NCBI RefSeq assembly: GCF_002917105.1
Contig: NZ_PQFZ01000016.1
Coordinates: forward strand, 1-64,000
DNA from: Allobosea psychrotolerans
GTDB lineage: Bacteria > Pseudomonadota > Alphaproteobacteria > Rhizobiales > Beijerinckiaceae
Direction of reading: 5' to 3'
DNA: 64,000 nt
Shown here: positions 15,871-25,225 of the stretch, one piece after another
Layout: every line of letters starts with the position of its first letter
Position numbering within the stretch: position 1 is the first letter of the stretch
Notes under the pieces: generated by a model
What the model was told of the DNA's origin: nothing
The model's input: the letters and a program-made list of their open reading frames with translations, nothing else
Databases searched by the model: none
Made by a program: the position numbers and the translations under genes

Positions 15871-17052
15871 ATGACCACGCCGAATTTCGACTTGCTGATC
15901 GACCGCCGCGGCACGCATTCGGCGAAATGGGACATGATGGAGGCGAATTTCGGCGTTCCCGCTGCCGACGGCATCGCCATGTGGGTGGCCGATATGGATT
16001 TCCAGCCGCCGGCCTGCGTGCAGGGGGCGGTCGAGGCGATGGCCGGCCATGGCGTCTACGGCTATTTCGGCGATGACCGGAGCTATCGCGACGCCATCCG
16101 CTGGTGGATGAAAAACCGCCATGGCTGGGAGGTGGAGCCGCAGGCGATCTTCACCACCCATGGGCTGGTCAACGGCACCGCGCTCTGCGTCGAGGCCTAT
16201 AGCAGGCCCGGCGACGGCGTCGTGCTGATGACGCCGGTCTACCACGCCTTCGCCCGCATCATCACGGCTGCCGGCCGGCGCGTGGTCGAATGCCCGCTCG
16301 CGCTCGCGGATGGCCGCTATGTCCTCGACATCCCCGCCTGGGATGCGCGCATGACCGGCACAGAGCGCATGCTGATCCTGTGCTCGCCGCATAATCCGGG
16401 CGGGCGCGTCTGGACAGCGGAGGAATTGCGCGCCATCGCCGATTTCTGCAAGCGCCACGACCTCATCCTCGTCTCCGACGAGATCCACCATGATCTGGTC
16501 ATGCCCGGGCAGCGCCATACCGCGATGCCGCTCGCCGCGCCCGACATCCTCGACCGGCTGGTGATGATGACGGCGACGACCAAGACCTTCAACATCGCCG
16601 GCAGCCATATCGGCAACGTCATCATTCCCGATGAGGCGCTGCGCGGCCCCTTCCAGGCGCGGATGAACGCGCTCGGCATCTCGCCCAACTCCTTCGGCAT
16701 GGCCATGGCGACGGCGGCCTACAGCCCCGAGGGCGCGGCCTGGGTCGATGCGTTGGTCGCCTATCTCGACGGCAACCGGCGCCTCTTCGACGATGGCATC
16801 AGCGCCGTTCCCGGCCTGAGCTCGATGGCGCTGGAGGCGACCTATCTCGGCTGGGTCGATTTCAGCGGGACCGGCATGGCCCCGGCCGAGTTCACCGCCC
16901 GCGTCGAGAAGCAGGCCCGGATCGCCGCCAATCACGGGGCGAGCTTCGGGCTGGGCGGCGACAACTACCTGCGCTTCAACCTTGCAACGCCGCGCGCCGT
17001 CGTCGCCGAGGCGGTCGAGCGCCTGCAGGACGCGTTTGCCGATCTGCAATAA
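15871..17052 (+). CDS. patB: MalY/PatB family PLP-dependent C-S lyase (cystathionine beta-lyase)
   Basis: The 393-residue fold-type I aminotransferase-like enzyme cleaves C-S bonds of cystathionine or cysteine conjugates to pyruvate, ammonia and a thiol. Lys238 in MTATTKTFNIAGSH should bind PLP. Asp203 in VSDEIHHDL contacts the pyridine nitrogen, and the start WDMMEANFGV with MWVADMDF is characteristic of MalY/PatB. It may act in methionine synthesis or thiol recycling. cysK, another sulfur gene, is 3 kb downstream but not co-transcribed. The gene stands alone on its strand. Confidence 0.93.
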   Translation: MTTPNFDLLIDRRGTHSAKWDMMEANFGVPAADGIAMWVADMDFQPPACVQGAVEAMAGHGVYGYFGDDRSYRDAIRWWMKNRHGWEVEPQAIFTTHGLVNGTALCVEAYSRPGDGVVLMTPVYHAFARIITAAGRRVVECPLALADGRYVLDIPAWDARMTGTERMLILCSPHNPGGRVWTAEELRAIADFCKRHDLILVSDEIHHDLVMPGQRHTAMPLAAPDILDRLVMMTATTKTFNIAGSHIGNVIIPDEALRGPFQARMNALGISPNSFGMAMATAAYSPEGAAWVDALVAYLDGNRRLFDDGISAVPGLSSMALEATYLGWVDFSGTGMAPAEFTARVEKQARIAANHGASFGLGGDNYLRFNLATPRAVVAEAVERLQDAFADLQ

Positions 17053-17116
17053 GGGCGGCGCGCAGCGCATTGCGCCGCCTTTCAGCAAAGGGCGTCAGCC
17101 CGGGCCCAACGAGAAG

Positions 17117-17362
17117 GCGCGGGGAACCCCTCTCCTGTAAGGAGAGGGGCAGGGGTGAGGTGTCGGCCCCTGGACCAGCTGGGTGACGATCTTGCCGTCA
17201 TTGCGAGCGCAGCGAAGCAATCCAGGCGGGACTCGCCCTACATCCTCTGGATTGCTTCGCTGCGCTCGCAATGACGATGGAGCAGCGGTGAGGTCGCGGC
17301 CAAAGCGTCAAACGGCCGACACCTCACCCTGCCCTCTCCTTACAGGAGAGGGTTCCCCGCGC
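17117..17362. repeat. Compound palindrome: CCCCTCTCCT element with a second repeat nested in its loop
   Basis: The outer arms begin GCGGGGAACCCCTCTCCT and end with the matching AGGAGAGGGTTCCCCGC. Between them is an independent element with perfect 30-base arms, 17196-17225 against 17247-17276, starting CGTCATTGCGAGCGCAGCG. The outer element alone is found again at 34493-34637, where a short unrelated spacer takes the place of the inner element. The inner element has a relative at 30226-30350. Together with the small palindrome at 17396-17418 these fill most of the 389-base gap; no gene is seen there. Confidence 0.88.
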
Positions 17363-17395
17363 TTATCTCGGCAAGAAAGGGGCATTCGCCCTGAG

Positions 17396-17418
17396 ATGCT
17401 CGGGTCAAGCCCGAGCAT
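17396..17418. repeat. Short palindrome ATGCTCGGG/CCCGAGCAT, second copy
   Basis: ATGCTCGGG and CCCGAGCAT flank five bases, nearly identical to 5742-5764. It lies 23 bases past the stop of the minus-strand oxidase and could form a hairpin in its 3' end, but no T-run follows. Confidence 0.6.
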
Positions 17419-17441
17419 GATGGAGAGGGTGCGCGGTCGCC

Positions 17442-18848
17442 CTAGACCACCGCGCCGGGATTCAGGATCCCCTGCGGATCCAGCGTCGCCTTCAGCGTCT
17501 TCATCAAGGCGAGTTCGACCGGGTCCTTGACGCCCGGCAGCAGGTCGCGCTTGAGGCGGCCGATGCCGTGTTCGGCCGAGATCGAGCCATGCATCTCGCT
17601 GACGATGGCGTGGACGGCCTGGTTGACCTCGCTCCAGCGGCCGATGAAAGCCTGCTTGTCGGCGCCGACCGGCTGGCTGACGTTGAAGTGGATGTTGCCG
17701 TCGCCCATATGGCCGAAGGGCACCGGGCGGCAGCCGGGCACCATCGCGAGAACAGCCTCCGAGGCGCGGGCGATGAAGGCCGGCACCGCATGCAGCGGCA
17801 CCGAGACGTCGTGCTTGATCGAGCCGCCCTCATAGGTCTGCACCTCGGAGAGCATCTCGCGCAGCTTCCAGAAATCATTGCGCTGGTTGAGCGAGCCGGC
17901 GAGCGCGGCGTCGGTGACCAGGCCCTTTTCCAGCGCCTCGCCGAGGAAAGCCTCGACCGCCTCGTCGAGCCCCGTGGCCGACTGGGCGCAGACCTCCATC
18001 AGCACATACCAGGGCGAGGACTCCGAAAGCGGGTCGCGCGCGCCCGAGGCATGGCGCAGCACGAAGTCGAGCCCGGTACGGGAGAGAATCTCGAAGGTCG
18101 TCAGCGTGCCGCCGGCCCCGGCCTTGGCGGCGTTGAGCAGCGCCAGCGCCTCGTCGGGCGAGGGCACGGCGAGGAAGGCCGTGGCGCGGGCGGCGGGCAG
18201 CGGAAAGAGCTTCAGGACGGCCGCCGTGATGATGCCGAGCGTGCCCTCGGCGCCAATGAAGAGGTTCTTCAGGTCGTAGCCGGTGTTGTCCTTGCGGAGC
18301 TGGCGCAGGCCGTTCCAGACCCGGCCATCGGCAAGCACGACCTCGAGCCCCATGCAGAGCTCGCGGGCATTGCCATAGGCCAATACCGCCGTGCCGCCGG
18401 CATTGGTCGAGAGATTGCCGCCGATGGTGCAGCTGCCTTCCGAGGCCAGCGAAAGCGGGAAGAGCCGGCCTGCCGCCTCGGCCGCTTCCTGCGCCTTCTG
18501 CAGCGTCAGCCCGGCCTCGACGGTCATGGTGTCGCTGTCGGGGTCGACGGCGCGGATCTTGTCCATGCGCTGCAGCGAGAGGATGATCTCGCGCCCCTCC
18601 GCCACGGGGATCTGCCCGCCGACGAGACCGGTATTGCCGCCCTGGGGCACAAGCGTCGTGCCGGTCGCAGCCGCAAGCTTGACCAGCGCCACGACCTCTT
18701 CGGTCGAGCCCGGCCGGACGATGGCCTGCGCCTTGCCGCGGAACAGATCGCGCCATTCCTTGAGATAGGGCACCATCGCGTCAGCGTCGGTGATGACGTT
18801 CTTGCCGCCGACGATCGCCGACATCTGATCCAGGATTTCGCTGCTCAT
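17442..18848 (-). CDS. FAD-binding oxidase (GlcD / D-2-hydroxyglutarate dehydrogenase family)
   Basis: The enzyme oxidises a 2-hydroxyacid with FAD. The N-terminal FAD-binding PCMH domain shows LVPQGGNTGLVGG and SEGSCTIGGNLSTNAGG. The C-terminal FAD-oxidase domain shows FGHMGDGNIHFNV, whose histidines bind metal in this family, and SAEHGIGRLKRD. It is closest in pattern to D-2-hydroxyglutarate or D-lactate dehydrogenases; the exact substrate is uncertain. ATG 18848 with GGAGAG just upstream is preferred to the TTG at 18866. It follows the RNA methyltransferase by 14 bases and is probably co-transcribed with it. Confidence 0.9.
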   Translation of the reverse strand: MSSEILDQMSAIVGGKNVITDADAMVPYLKEWRDLFRGKAQAIVRPGSTEEVVALVKLAAATGTTLVPQGGNTGLVGGQIPVAEGREIILSLQRMDKIRAVDPDSDTMTVEAGLTLQKAQEAAEAAGRLFPLSLASEGSCTIGGNLSTNAGGTAVLAYGNARELCMGLEVVLADGRVWNGLRQLRKDNTGYDLKNLFIGAEGTLGIITAAVLKLFPLPAARATAFLAVPSPDEALALLNAAKAGAGGTLTTFEILSRTGLDFVLRHASGARDPLSESSPWYVLMEVCAQSATGLDEAVEAFLGEALEKGLVTDAALAGSLNQRNDFWKLREMLSEVQTYEGGSIKHDVSVPLHAVPAFIARASEAVLAMVPGCRPVPFGHMGDGNIHFNVSQPVGADKQAFIGRWSEVNQAVHAIVSEMHGSISAEHGIGRLKRDLLPGVKDPVELALMKTLKATLDPQGILNPGAVV

Positions 18849-18862
18849 GGGCTCTCCGGGCT

Positions 18863-20116
18863 TCAACGCTTGCCGGCGCGCCTGAACAGGCCGACGAGTT
18901 CGATATGGGCTGAATAGCGGAACTGGTCGATGGGCGTGACGCCCTCCAGCGCATATCCCCCCGCGATCAGGATCGCGGCGTCGCGGGCAAAGCTGCCGAC
19001 ATCGCAGGAGACATAGACGAGGCTGGCAACCTTCGAGGCCGCGAGCCGCCTCGCCTGCGCTTCCGCGCCGGCGCGCGGCGGATCGAGCACCACCGCGTCG
19101 AAGGCGTTCAGCTCATGCTCCAGCAAGGGCCGCCGGAACAGATCGCGGGTTTCCGCGGTGATCCGCTTGAGGCCTTGCGTCGCGCCGGCCGCGCGGGTCA
19201 GGGCCAAGATCGCCGCCTTCTCGCTCTCGACGGCGTGGACCTGCGCCTTCTCGGCGAGACGGAAGCTGAAGGGGCCACAACCGGCGAAGAGATCAGCAAC
19301 GCGCTTGGCCTTGGGCAGGGCGGCGACGACCAGCGCCGCGATCGTCTCCTCACCCAAAGCGGTCGCCTGCAGGAAGCCGCCCGGAGCCGGCGCCACCATC
19401 GCCCTGCCCATTTTCTGGAGCGGGGAGCGGCGTTCGACGATGATCTCGCCATGCATCGACAGCCTGGCCAGATCGAGCCGCTCGGCCGCCTCCGTCAGCG
19501 AAAGCCGAAGCTTGTCGCCGGCCGGGCCATGGCCGCGAATATCGACATCGAGCCCGGCATCCGAGGCGGTGACCTGCAGATCGAGCGGCTTGTTGGAGCC
19601 ACCGAGCCGGTTCGCCAGCAATTGCGCGACGGCCGGAGCCCGCGCCAGGCCGGGCGCCAGGACTGGGCAGGCCTCGACAGCGACGAGATCATGGCTGCGC
19701 GCCGCCATGAAGCCGACGATCATGCCAAGCCCTTGCATGCCGGGTCCCTCGCGCCTGGCATGGAAGGTGACGCGGCGGCGGCCCGCGCCGTGGGCGTCGA
19801 CCAGTTCGGCGACCGGCACTGTCACGCCGGCGCGCTGCAGCGTGGTAACGACCTGCTGGCGTTTCCAGGCCTTGTAGAGGCCCTCATCCATATGCTGCGC
19901 CGCGCAGCCGCCGCAGCGGGTGAAGAGCGGGCAGATCGCGGCGATGCGGGACTCGGCCGGTGCGATGATCTCGACGAGCTGGCCGCGATCGCCGTCGCGG
20001 ACGACGCGCACGGTCTCGCCCGGCAGCGCATAAGGCACGAAAACCGGGCCGGCAGCCGCCTTCGCCACGCCGTCGCCCTTCTGGCCGAGATGGTCGATGA
20101 GGAGCGTTTCATTCAT
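18863..20116 (-). CDS. Class I SAM-dependent RNA methyltransferase (RlmD/TrmA family)
   Basis: The 417-residue enzyme methylates a uracil C5 in RNA, probably 23S rRNA. It carries an N-terminal TRAM-like region, the iron-sulfur cysteine set in CPLFTRCGGCAAQHM, the SAM motif ADLFAGCGPFSFRLA, and the catalytic Cys in LVYVSCDVGSFARD. ATG 20116 with GGAGGGC upstream is chosen over an in-frame upstream codon. In many Hyphomicrobiales this gene follows dxs-tlyA; here it is 7 kb away and on the opposite strand. Confidence 0.9.
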   Translation of the reverse strand: MNETLLIDHLGQKGDGVAKAAAGPVFVPYALPGETVRVVRDGDRGQLVEIIAPAESRIAAICPLFTRCGGCAAQHMDEGLYKAWKRQQVVTTLQRAGVTVPVAELVDAHGAGRRRVTFHARREGPGMQGLGMIVGFMAARSHDLVAVEACPVLAPGLARAPAVAQLLANRLGGSNKPLDLQVTASDAGLDVDIRGHGPAGDKLRLSLTEAAERLDLARLSMHGEIIVERRSPLQKMGRAMVAPAPGGFLQATALGEETIAALVVAALPKAKRVADLFAGCGPFSFRLAEKAQVHAVESEKAAILALTRAAGATQGLKRITAETRDLFRRPLLEHELNAFDAVVLDPPRAGAEAQARRLAASKVASLVYVSCDVGSFARDAAILIAGGYALEGVTPIDQFRYSAHIELVGLFRRAGKR

Positions 20117-20259
20117 CGCCAGCCCTCCGGCAGCGCTTTCCTTCTCCTGCGGCGTCCTTCCGGCGAGCATTCTTCCAACCTTGTCCGAGCGCGTTGGCCC
20201 GTGGTGACCTGAGCGTCGCTTTCGCCTATCAGGTCGGAGGCAAACAGGGAAATCGCGAC

Positions 20260-21306
20260 ATGAGCATCCGCGACGGCGTCATCGAGGCCATCGGCAATAC
20301 GCCGCTGATCAAACTGAAGCGCGCCTCGGCCGAGACCGGCTGCACCATCCTCGGCAAGGCCGAGTTCATGAACCCCGGCCAGTCGGTCAAGGACCGCGCC
20401 GCGCTCGCCATCATCCGCGACGCCGAACGGCGCGGCACCTTGCGGCCGGGCGGCGTCATCGTCGAGGGCACGGCCGGCAATACCGGCATCGGCATCGCGC
20501 TTGTCGGCAATGCGCTCGGCTACCGCTCGGTAATCGTGATCCCGGAGACGCAGAGCCAGGAAAAGAAGGACATGCTGCGGCTGGCCGGCGCGACGCTGCT
20601 CGAGGTGCCGGCCGTCGGCTACGTCAACCCCAACAACTATGTGAAGGTCTCGGGGCGCCTCGCCGAGGAATTGGCGAAGACCGAGCCCAATGGCGCGATC
20701 TGGGCGAACCAGTTCGACAATGTCGCCAACCGCCAGGGCCATATCGAGACGACCGGCCCGGAGATCTGGGCGCAGACGGAGGGCAAGGTCGACGGCTTCA
20801 TCTGCGCCGTCGGCTCGGGCGGCACGCTGGCGGGCGTCGGCATCGCGCTGAAGGGCTTCAACCCGAAGATCACGATCGGGCTCGCCGACCCATTCGGGGC
20901 GGCTCTGCATTCGTTCTACACCACCGGCGTACTCAAATCCGAGGGCTCCTCGATCACCGAGGGCATCGGCCAGGGCCGGATCACCAAGAATCTGGAGGGT
21001 GCGCCGATCGACATCTCCTTCCAGATCCCCGACAGCGAGGCGGTGCCTGTCGTCTTCGACCTGCTCGAGCATGAGGGGCTGTGCCTCGGCGGCTCGTCGG
21101 GCATCAATGTCGCCGGCGCGATCCGGCTCGGCAAGCAGATGGGACCTGGCCACACCATCGTGACCATCCTCTGCGATTACGGCACGCGCTATCAGTCGAA
21201 GCTGTTCAACCCCGATTTCCTGCGCTCGAAGGGCCTGCCGACACCGGGCTGGCTGGAGCAGGACGATGCGGCCCTGAAGGGCGTGATGGCGCGCGTGCTC
21301 GGCTAG
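20260..21306 (+). CDS. cysK: Cysteine synthase A (O-acetylserine sulfhydrylase)
   Basis: CysK makes cysteine from O-acetylserine and sulfide using PLP. Lys44 in NPGQSVKDRAALA should form the Schiff base, VEGTAGNTGIG binds substrate and AVGSGGTLAGVG binds the PLP phosphate. The protein has 348 residues, longer than the roughly 310-320 of E. coli CysK; the extra length is a C-terminal extension (after the DYGTRYQSKLFN block) seen in other alphaproteobacteria. ATG 20260 has AGGGA nine bases upstream. It is divergent from the RNA methyltransferase and not in an operon. Confidence 0.95.
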   Translation: MSIRDGVIEAIGNTPLIKLKRASAETGCTILGKAEFMNPGQSVKDRAALAIIRDAERRGTLRPGGVIVEGTAGNTGIGIALVGNALGYRSVIVIPETQSQEKKDMLRLAGATLLEVPAVGYVNPNNYVKVSGRLAEELAKTEPNGAIWANQFDNVANRQGHIETTGPEIWAQTEGKVDGFICAVGSGGTLAGVGIALKGFNPKITIGLADPFGAALHSFYTTGVLKSEGSSITEGIGQGRITKNLEGAPIDISFQIPDSEAVPVVFDLLEHEGLCLGGSSGINVAGAIRLGKQMGPGHTIVTILCDYGTRYQSKLFNPDFLRSKGLPTPGWLEQDDAALKGVMARVLG

Positions 21307-21573
21307 CGACGGGCATTTTCGCTCCGAACCACGCTGTCACTCCAAGCGAAGCGCCGGGAGCCCAGGCGCGTCGTGGTCGGGTTTGCCCGACCATCTGGTG
21401 ATGGAGCAACGGCCTTTATCGATGCCTCTTCCGGCTCGAGATTCTCGGGTCTGCGCTTCGCTCCGCCCGAAAATGACGCCCTCCGATGGATCCCGGGACG
21501 ACCTGCGGCCGCCCAGGATGACAACAGAATGCGGCGCGCGCTCCGGCCCCGCAACCTGCCTGCCAGCGCCTGA

Positions 21574-22059
21574 TTACTGGATCGCCTTGACGCTGCTCAT
21601 GATCGTATCGATCGCCGCGCCATGCCTGGTGCGTTCCGCGTCCGAACCCCAGAGCGTCAGCATGACCACGCGGTTCTTGCCGGCCGGCAGCAGGATGAGC
21701 TCGACGGTGGTCGGGCCGTCGTCGTCGCTCGTCTCGAACTGGAAGATCGTCGCCGGGATGCCGTTGAAGGGCGTTTCCACCTTCTTGGGCGGCACATCCT
21801 TGATGTTGTTGTCTTTCATCCAGGCCGCGTTGTTGTCGATCATCTTGCCGACATCGCGGGCGCTGGCGAACTCGACGGAGAAGAAGATGTCCTTGTCCGG
21901 AGACTGGGCGGAATAGCCATAGGTGATCGCTTCGGTCTCCCAGCTATCGGGCACCGTGATCGTCACGGCCGGATCCTTGTCCGGAACCGCGACATTGCGG
22001 GCATAGGCGTGCGTCGCAAGCAGGCTCAACAGAGCAGCCGCGGCCAGAAGCATTCTCAT
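21574..22059 (-). CDS. Hypothetical periplasmic protein
   Basis: The 161-residue protein has a clear signal peptide (MRMLLAAAALLSLLATHAYA, cleavage before RNVAVPDKD). The mature part reads like a histidine-kinase-free stand-alone sensor or stress protein: VTITVPDSWETEAITYGYSA followed by FFSVEFASA and VVMLTLWGSDA, a mixed alpha/beta domain seen in secreted rhizobial proteins of unknown function. The start at 22059 is chosen because longer in-frame starts would bury the signal peptide. The gap 21307-21573 behind it holds only degenerate repeat sequence. Confidence 0.75.
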   Translation of the reverse strand: MRMLLAAAALLSLLATHAYARNVAVPDKDPAVTITVPDSWETEAITYGYSAQSPDKDIFFSVEFASARDVGKMIDNNAAWMKDNNIKDVPPKKVETPFNGIPATIFQFETSDDDGPTTVELILLPAGKNRVVMLTLWGSDAERTRHGAAIDTIMSSVKAIQ

Positions 22060-22255
22060 GAACTCGTCCGAATCGTTCTTGGCTTCCGCCACAGCGCGCG
22101 AAGCTGCGGCAACGCTTGCCATGCAAGCGCCCGGACACAAGCTCACGCCTGGCCGGCGTCAACACGAATCTTCGAAAGGATGCTGCTCGCGTGGCGGACC
22201 TGGCTGCGCGGAGGCCTGGGATAATGGCGCATTTCAAGAGGCCAATTGAGACTTG

Positions 22256-22375
22256 AGCCCTCATCCTGAGGAGCCGCGGAGCGGCGTCTCGAAGGATGGT
22301 TCGGGAGGTTCTGGAGCCTCGACGAGCATCCTTCGAGACGCCATGCCTAAGGCATGGCTCCTCAGGATGAGGGCT
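22256..22375. repeat. Dispersed palindromic repeat, CTCATCCTGAGGAGC family, copy 3
   Basis: A full-length copy with both arm pairs. Here the extra small hairpin (CCATGCCTAAGGCATGG) sits in the right arm, not the left. It fills a third of the 354-base gap between corA and the periplasmic protein; the rest shows no gene. Confidence 0.9.
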
Positions 22376-22413
22376 GAGGGAGGTTTCAACCACCCTCCAA
22401 AAGGACGGCCTGG

Positions 22414-23403
22414 CTACAGCCACTTCTTCCAGCGGAAGAACAGGTAGGGCAGGATGGCGAAGACAACCATCATCGCCAGCGCCATCGGGTAGCCATGGGC
22501 CCATTCGAGCTCCGGCATCGCCTTGAAGTTCATGCCGTAGATCGAGGCGATCAGGGTCGGCGGCATCAGCACCACCGCGACGACCGAGAACAGCTTGATG
22601 ATCTTGTTCTGCTCCAGCCCGACGAGGCCGAGCGTCGCATCGAGCATGAATTGCAGCTTGCTGGAGATGAAGGTCGCGTGTTCCTCGATCGCCTGGACGT
22701 CGCGGATCGCCGAGCGCCATTCCGGCGTGATCGCGCTGGCCGATTTCTTGGAACGCTTGAAATTGGCCGAGAGGAACAAAAGCACGCGCTCCACCGAGAC
22801 CATGCTCTCGCGCACATTGGAGATGAGGTGCTCGTACTGGCCGATCTTGCGGATCACGGCCTGATAGGCGCCGCCCTGCTCGACATCCGAGCTCTTGCCG
22901 TCGAAAATCTGCCGCGAGCGGGCGTCGATCCTGTCGCCGACGCCGCGCAGGACCTCGGCGGCGCGGTCGACGATGGCCTCGATCAGCCCTTCCAGCACGG
23001 CGGCGGGCTCCATGCCGCAGCCATCGGGCTTGGTCGCGCGGTTGAGGAAGATGCCGAAGGCGCCGGGCTCGTCATAGCGCACCGTGACCAGCGCCGCCTC
23101 GGTCAGGATGAAGGTGACGTCGGCGAGCTTGGGGACATCGGTCTCCGACTGGCAGATGACACGCGCCGTCATGTAATGCGCGCCGTTCTCGGTATAGATG
23201 ATCTCGGAGGGCTCGAGGTCGTGCATCTCCTCGCGGGTCGGGATCGAGACGCCGAGATGGGCCTCGATCTTCTTGTCCTCCAGCGATGTCGGCTTGAGCA
23301 GATCGATCCAGACCGCGCCCTTCGGGATCGGCTCGTCCGTCGTCAATATGCGGCGAATCAGCCGGTCGCCGTGATCGGGACAGATATTGTGGATCAGGAG
23401 CAT
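22414..23403 (-). CDS. corA: CorA family magnesium/divalent metal transporter
   Basis: CorA forms a pentameric channel that carries Mg2+, Co2+ or Ni2+ across the inner membrane. The protein has 329 residues: a large cytoplasmic N-domain, the long stalk helix, and two C-terminal membrane helices with the signature YGMNFKAMPE at the end of the first. The ATG is at 23403. No Mg-sensing riboswitch is evident in the short upstream region. It stands alone. Confidence 0.93.
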   Translation of the reverse strand: MLLIHNICPDHGDRLIRRILTTDEPIPKGAVWIDLLKPTSLEDKKIEAHLGVSIPTREEMHDLEPSEIIYTENGAHYMTARVICQSETDVPKLADVTFILTEAALVTVRYDEPGAFGIFLNRATKPDGCGMEPAAVLEGLIEAIVDRAAEVLRGVGDRIDARSRQIFDGKSSDVEQGGAYQAVIRKIGQYEHLISNVRESMVSVERVLLFLSANFKRSKKSASAITPEWRSAIRDVQAIEEHATFISSKLQFMLDATLGLVGLEQNKIIKLFSVVAVVLMPPTLIASIYGMNFKAMPELEWAHGYPMALAMMVVFAILPYLFFRWKKWL

Positions 23404-23500
23404 GGCAGGCGACTTTCAGCTGCGGCGAGCAAGCCCTTCGCTGCGCCGCAAGAACCCCAAGCGCCCCATGATGTCAAACCGATGACAGCCCACGCCTCCC

Positions 23501-24361
23501 TCACATCCCGCCCTTGACGCCCTCGGGCGGCCGGCTCGCGGCCGGCACGAAGAAGTCCGGCATCAGTGGCACGGAGGGGTCGACGCGATAGGGCGTGAAG
23601 TCGGTGACGCCCTCACTTGCCAGGAAGCTGTCGTCGATCAGGAACTGGCCGGAGAATTCGCGCGCCGGCTTGCCGAAGATCAGATAGGCGGCGTCGGCGA
23701 GGATCTCGGGCGTACGGCTCGCCTGCACCATCTTGTCGCCGCCGAGCAGGTTCTGCACCGCCGCGGTCGCGATCGTCGTGCGCGGCCAGAGCGCGTTGAC
23801 GGCGATGCCCTTCGGCGCAAGCTCGCCGGCGAGGCCGAGCACGCACAGGCTCATGCCGTATTTGGCGATCGAATAGGCCAGATGCGGCGCAAACCAGCGC
23901 ATCGCCAGGTCGAGCGGCGGCGACAGCATCAGGATATGCGGGTTCTGCGCCTTCTCCAGATGCGGAATCGCATATTTCGAGACCATGAAGGTGCCGCGCG
24001 TGTTGATCTGCTGCATCAGATCGAAGCGCTTCATGTCGGTCATCTGCGTGTTGGTCAGCGAGATCGCGCTGGCATTGTTCACGACGATGTCGATGCCGCC
24101 GAAGCGCTCCGCCGTCCTGGCGATGGCATCAGCCACGCTCGCTTCGTTGCGGACATCGACCATCAGCGGCAGGCATTGCCCGCCGGCCGCCTCGATCTCG
24201 GCGGCGGCGGTATAGATCGTGCCCGCGAGCTTGGGATGCGGCTCGGCCGTCTTGGCGGCGATGGTGACATTGGCGCCGTCGCGCGCGGCCTTGAGCGCGA
24301 TGGCGAGCCCGATGCCGCGCGAGCCGCCGGTGATGAACAGCGTCTTGTTCTTGAGCGACAT
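23501..24361 (-). CDS. SDR-family oxidoreductase (HSDL2-like)
   Basis: A 286-residue short-chain dehydrogenase. The cofactor motif is TGGSRGIGLAIALKAA; the active site shows the LSPPLDL and YSIAKYGMSL pattern, as in the hydroxysteroid dehydrogenase-like protein 2 group. The substrate is probably a lipid-like 3-hydroxy or keto compound. It is the last gene of a three-gene operon, 12 bases after another SDR and downstream of an acyl-CoA dehydrogenase, which supports a role in fatty-acid or acyl-CoA metabolism. Confidence 0.9.
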   Translation of the reverse strand: MSLKNKTLFITGGSRGIGLAIALKAARDGANVTIAAKTAEPHPKLAGTIYTAAAEIEAAGGQCLPLMVDVRNEASVADAIARTAERFGGIDIVVNNASAISLTNTQMTDMKRFDLMQQINTRGTFMVSKYAIPHLEKAQNPHILMLSPPLDLAMRWFAPHLAYSIAKYGMSLCVLGLAGELAPKGIAVNALWPRTTIATAAVQNLLGGDKMVQASRTPEILADAAYLIFGKPAREFSGQFLIDDSFLASEGVTDFTPYRVDPSVPLMPDFFVPAASRPPEGVKGGM

Positions 24362-24373
24362 GACTGACCTCCC

Positions 24374-25225
24374 TCAGGCTGGAATGGTGAAGCGGCCCGG
24401 CTGCGTGCCGTCCCGATCGGTGAAGCCATAGGCGCGGGCGAGATCGGCGACATGCAGCACATGGCCGGCATGGCGGGCGACATCGGGATCGCCCGCGAGC
24501 GCCGCGACCGCGCGGCCGGCATAGAGCGGGCTCTCGGTCGTCTCCTCAGCCATGCCGGCATCGGTGACGCGCTCGGTCAGGACATGGCCGGGAGACAGGC
24601 CCAGCGCCGTGACGCCGAAAGACTTGAGCTCCTCAGCCATCGCCAGGGTCAGGCGGTTCATCGCCGTCTTGGCGAGATCGTAGAAGACATCGCCGAGATA
24701 GCCGCCGGCGGTGTCGAAGCTGACCGTGACGATCAGGCCCTTGCGCATCTGCACCATGGCGGGCGCGACCGCGCGCGCCAGCAGCAATTGCGCGTAGACG
24801 CCGCTCTCGAAATTCTGGCCAAGCCTTGCCGCCGGCCTGCGCCAGAACGGCGCGCCGAATTGCGAGCCATCGGGATAGCGCTCGCCGTCATAGCCCTCAT
24901 TGCCGCCCCAGACGGCATCGACCACGCAGTCGAGCCGGCCGAAGCGGCGCAAGGCCCAGGAGACCAGCATATCGACCTCGCGCTCCTGCGTGTGATCGCA
25001 GCGATAGGGATGGCCCTTGCCGCCGGCGGCCTCGACCTCGCGCGCCGTATCCTCGAAGGTCTCCTGGCGCTGGTCGGTGCGGGGACCGGCCTCGCTCGAG
25101 CGGCCGGTGACGATGACGGTCGCGCCGGCTTCGCCCAGCGCCCTGGCGATGCCGCGCCCAAGCCCGCGCGAGGCGCCCGCGACGAGGCAGATGCGGCCTG
25201 CGAGCGCGCGCGGGACTTCACTCAC
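24374..25225 (-). CDS. SDR-family oxidoreductase (DHRS1-like)
   Basis: A 283-residue short-chain dehydrogenase with the cofactor motif VAGASRGLGRGIARALGE and the catalytic Tyr-x3-Lys in FYDLAKTAMNRL. The segment VTGRSSEAG and the following ETFEDTAREVEAAGG resemble DHRS1-type enzymes. It overlaps the end of the acyl-CoA dehydrogenase gene by four bases, a sign of translational coupling. The substrate is not known. Confidence 0.9.
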   Translation of the reverse strand: MSEVPRALAGRICLVAGASRGLGRGIARALGEAGATVIVTGRSSEAGPRTDQRQETFEDTAREVEAAGGKGHPYRCDHTQEREVDMLVSWALRRFGRLDCVVDAVWGGNEGYDGERYPDGSQFGAPFWRRPAARLGQNFESGVYAQLLLARAVAPAMVQMRKGLIVTVSFDTAGGYLGDVFYDLAKTAMNRLTLAMAEELKSFGVTALGLSPGHVLTERVTDAGMAEETTESPLYAGRAVAALAGDPDVARHAGHVLHVADLARAYGFTDRDGTQPGRFTIPA

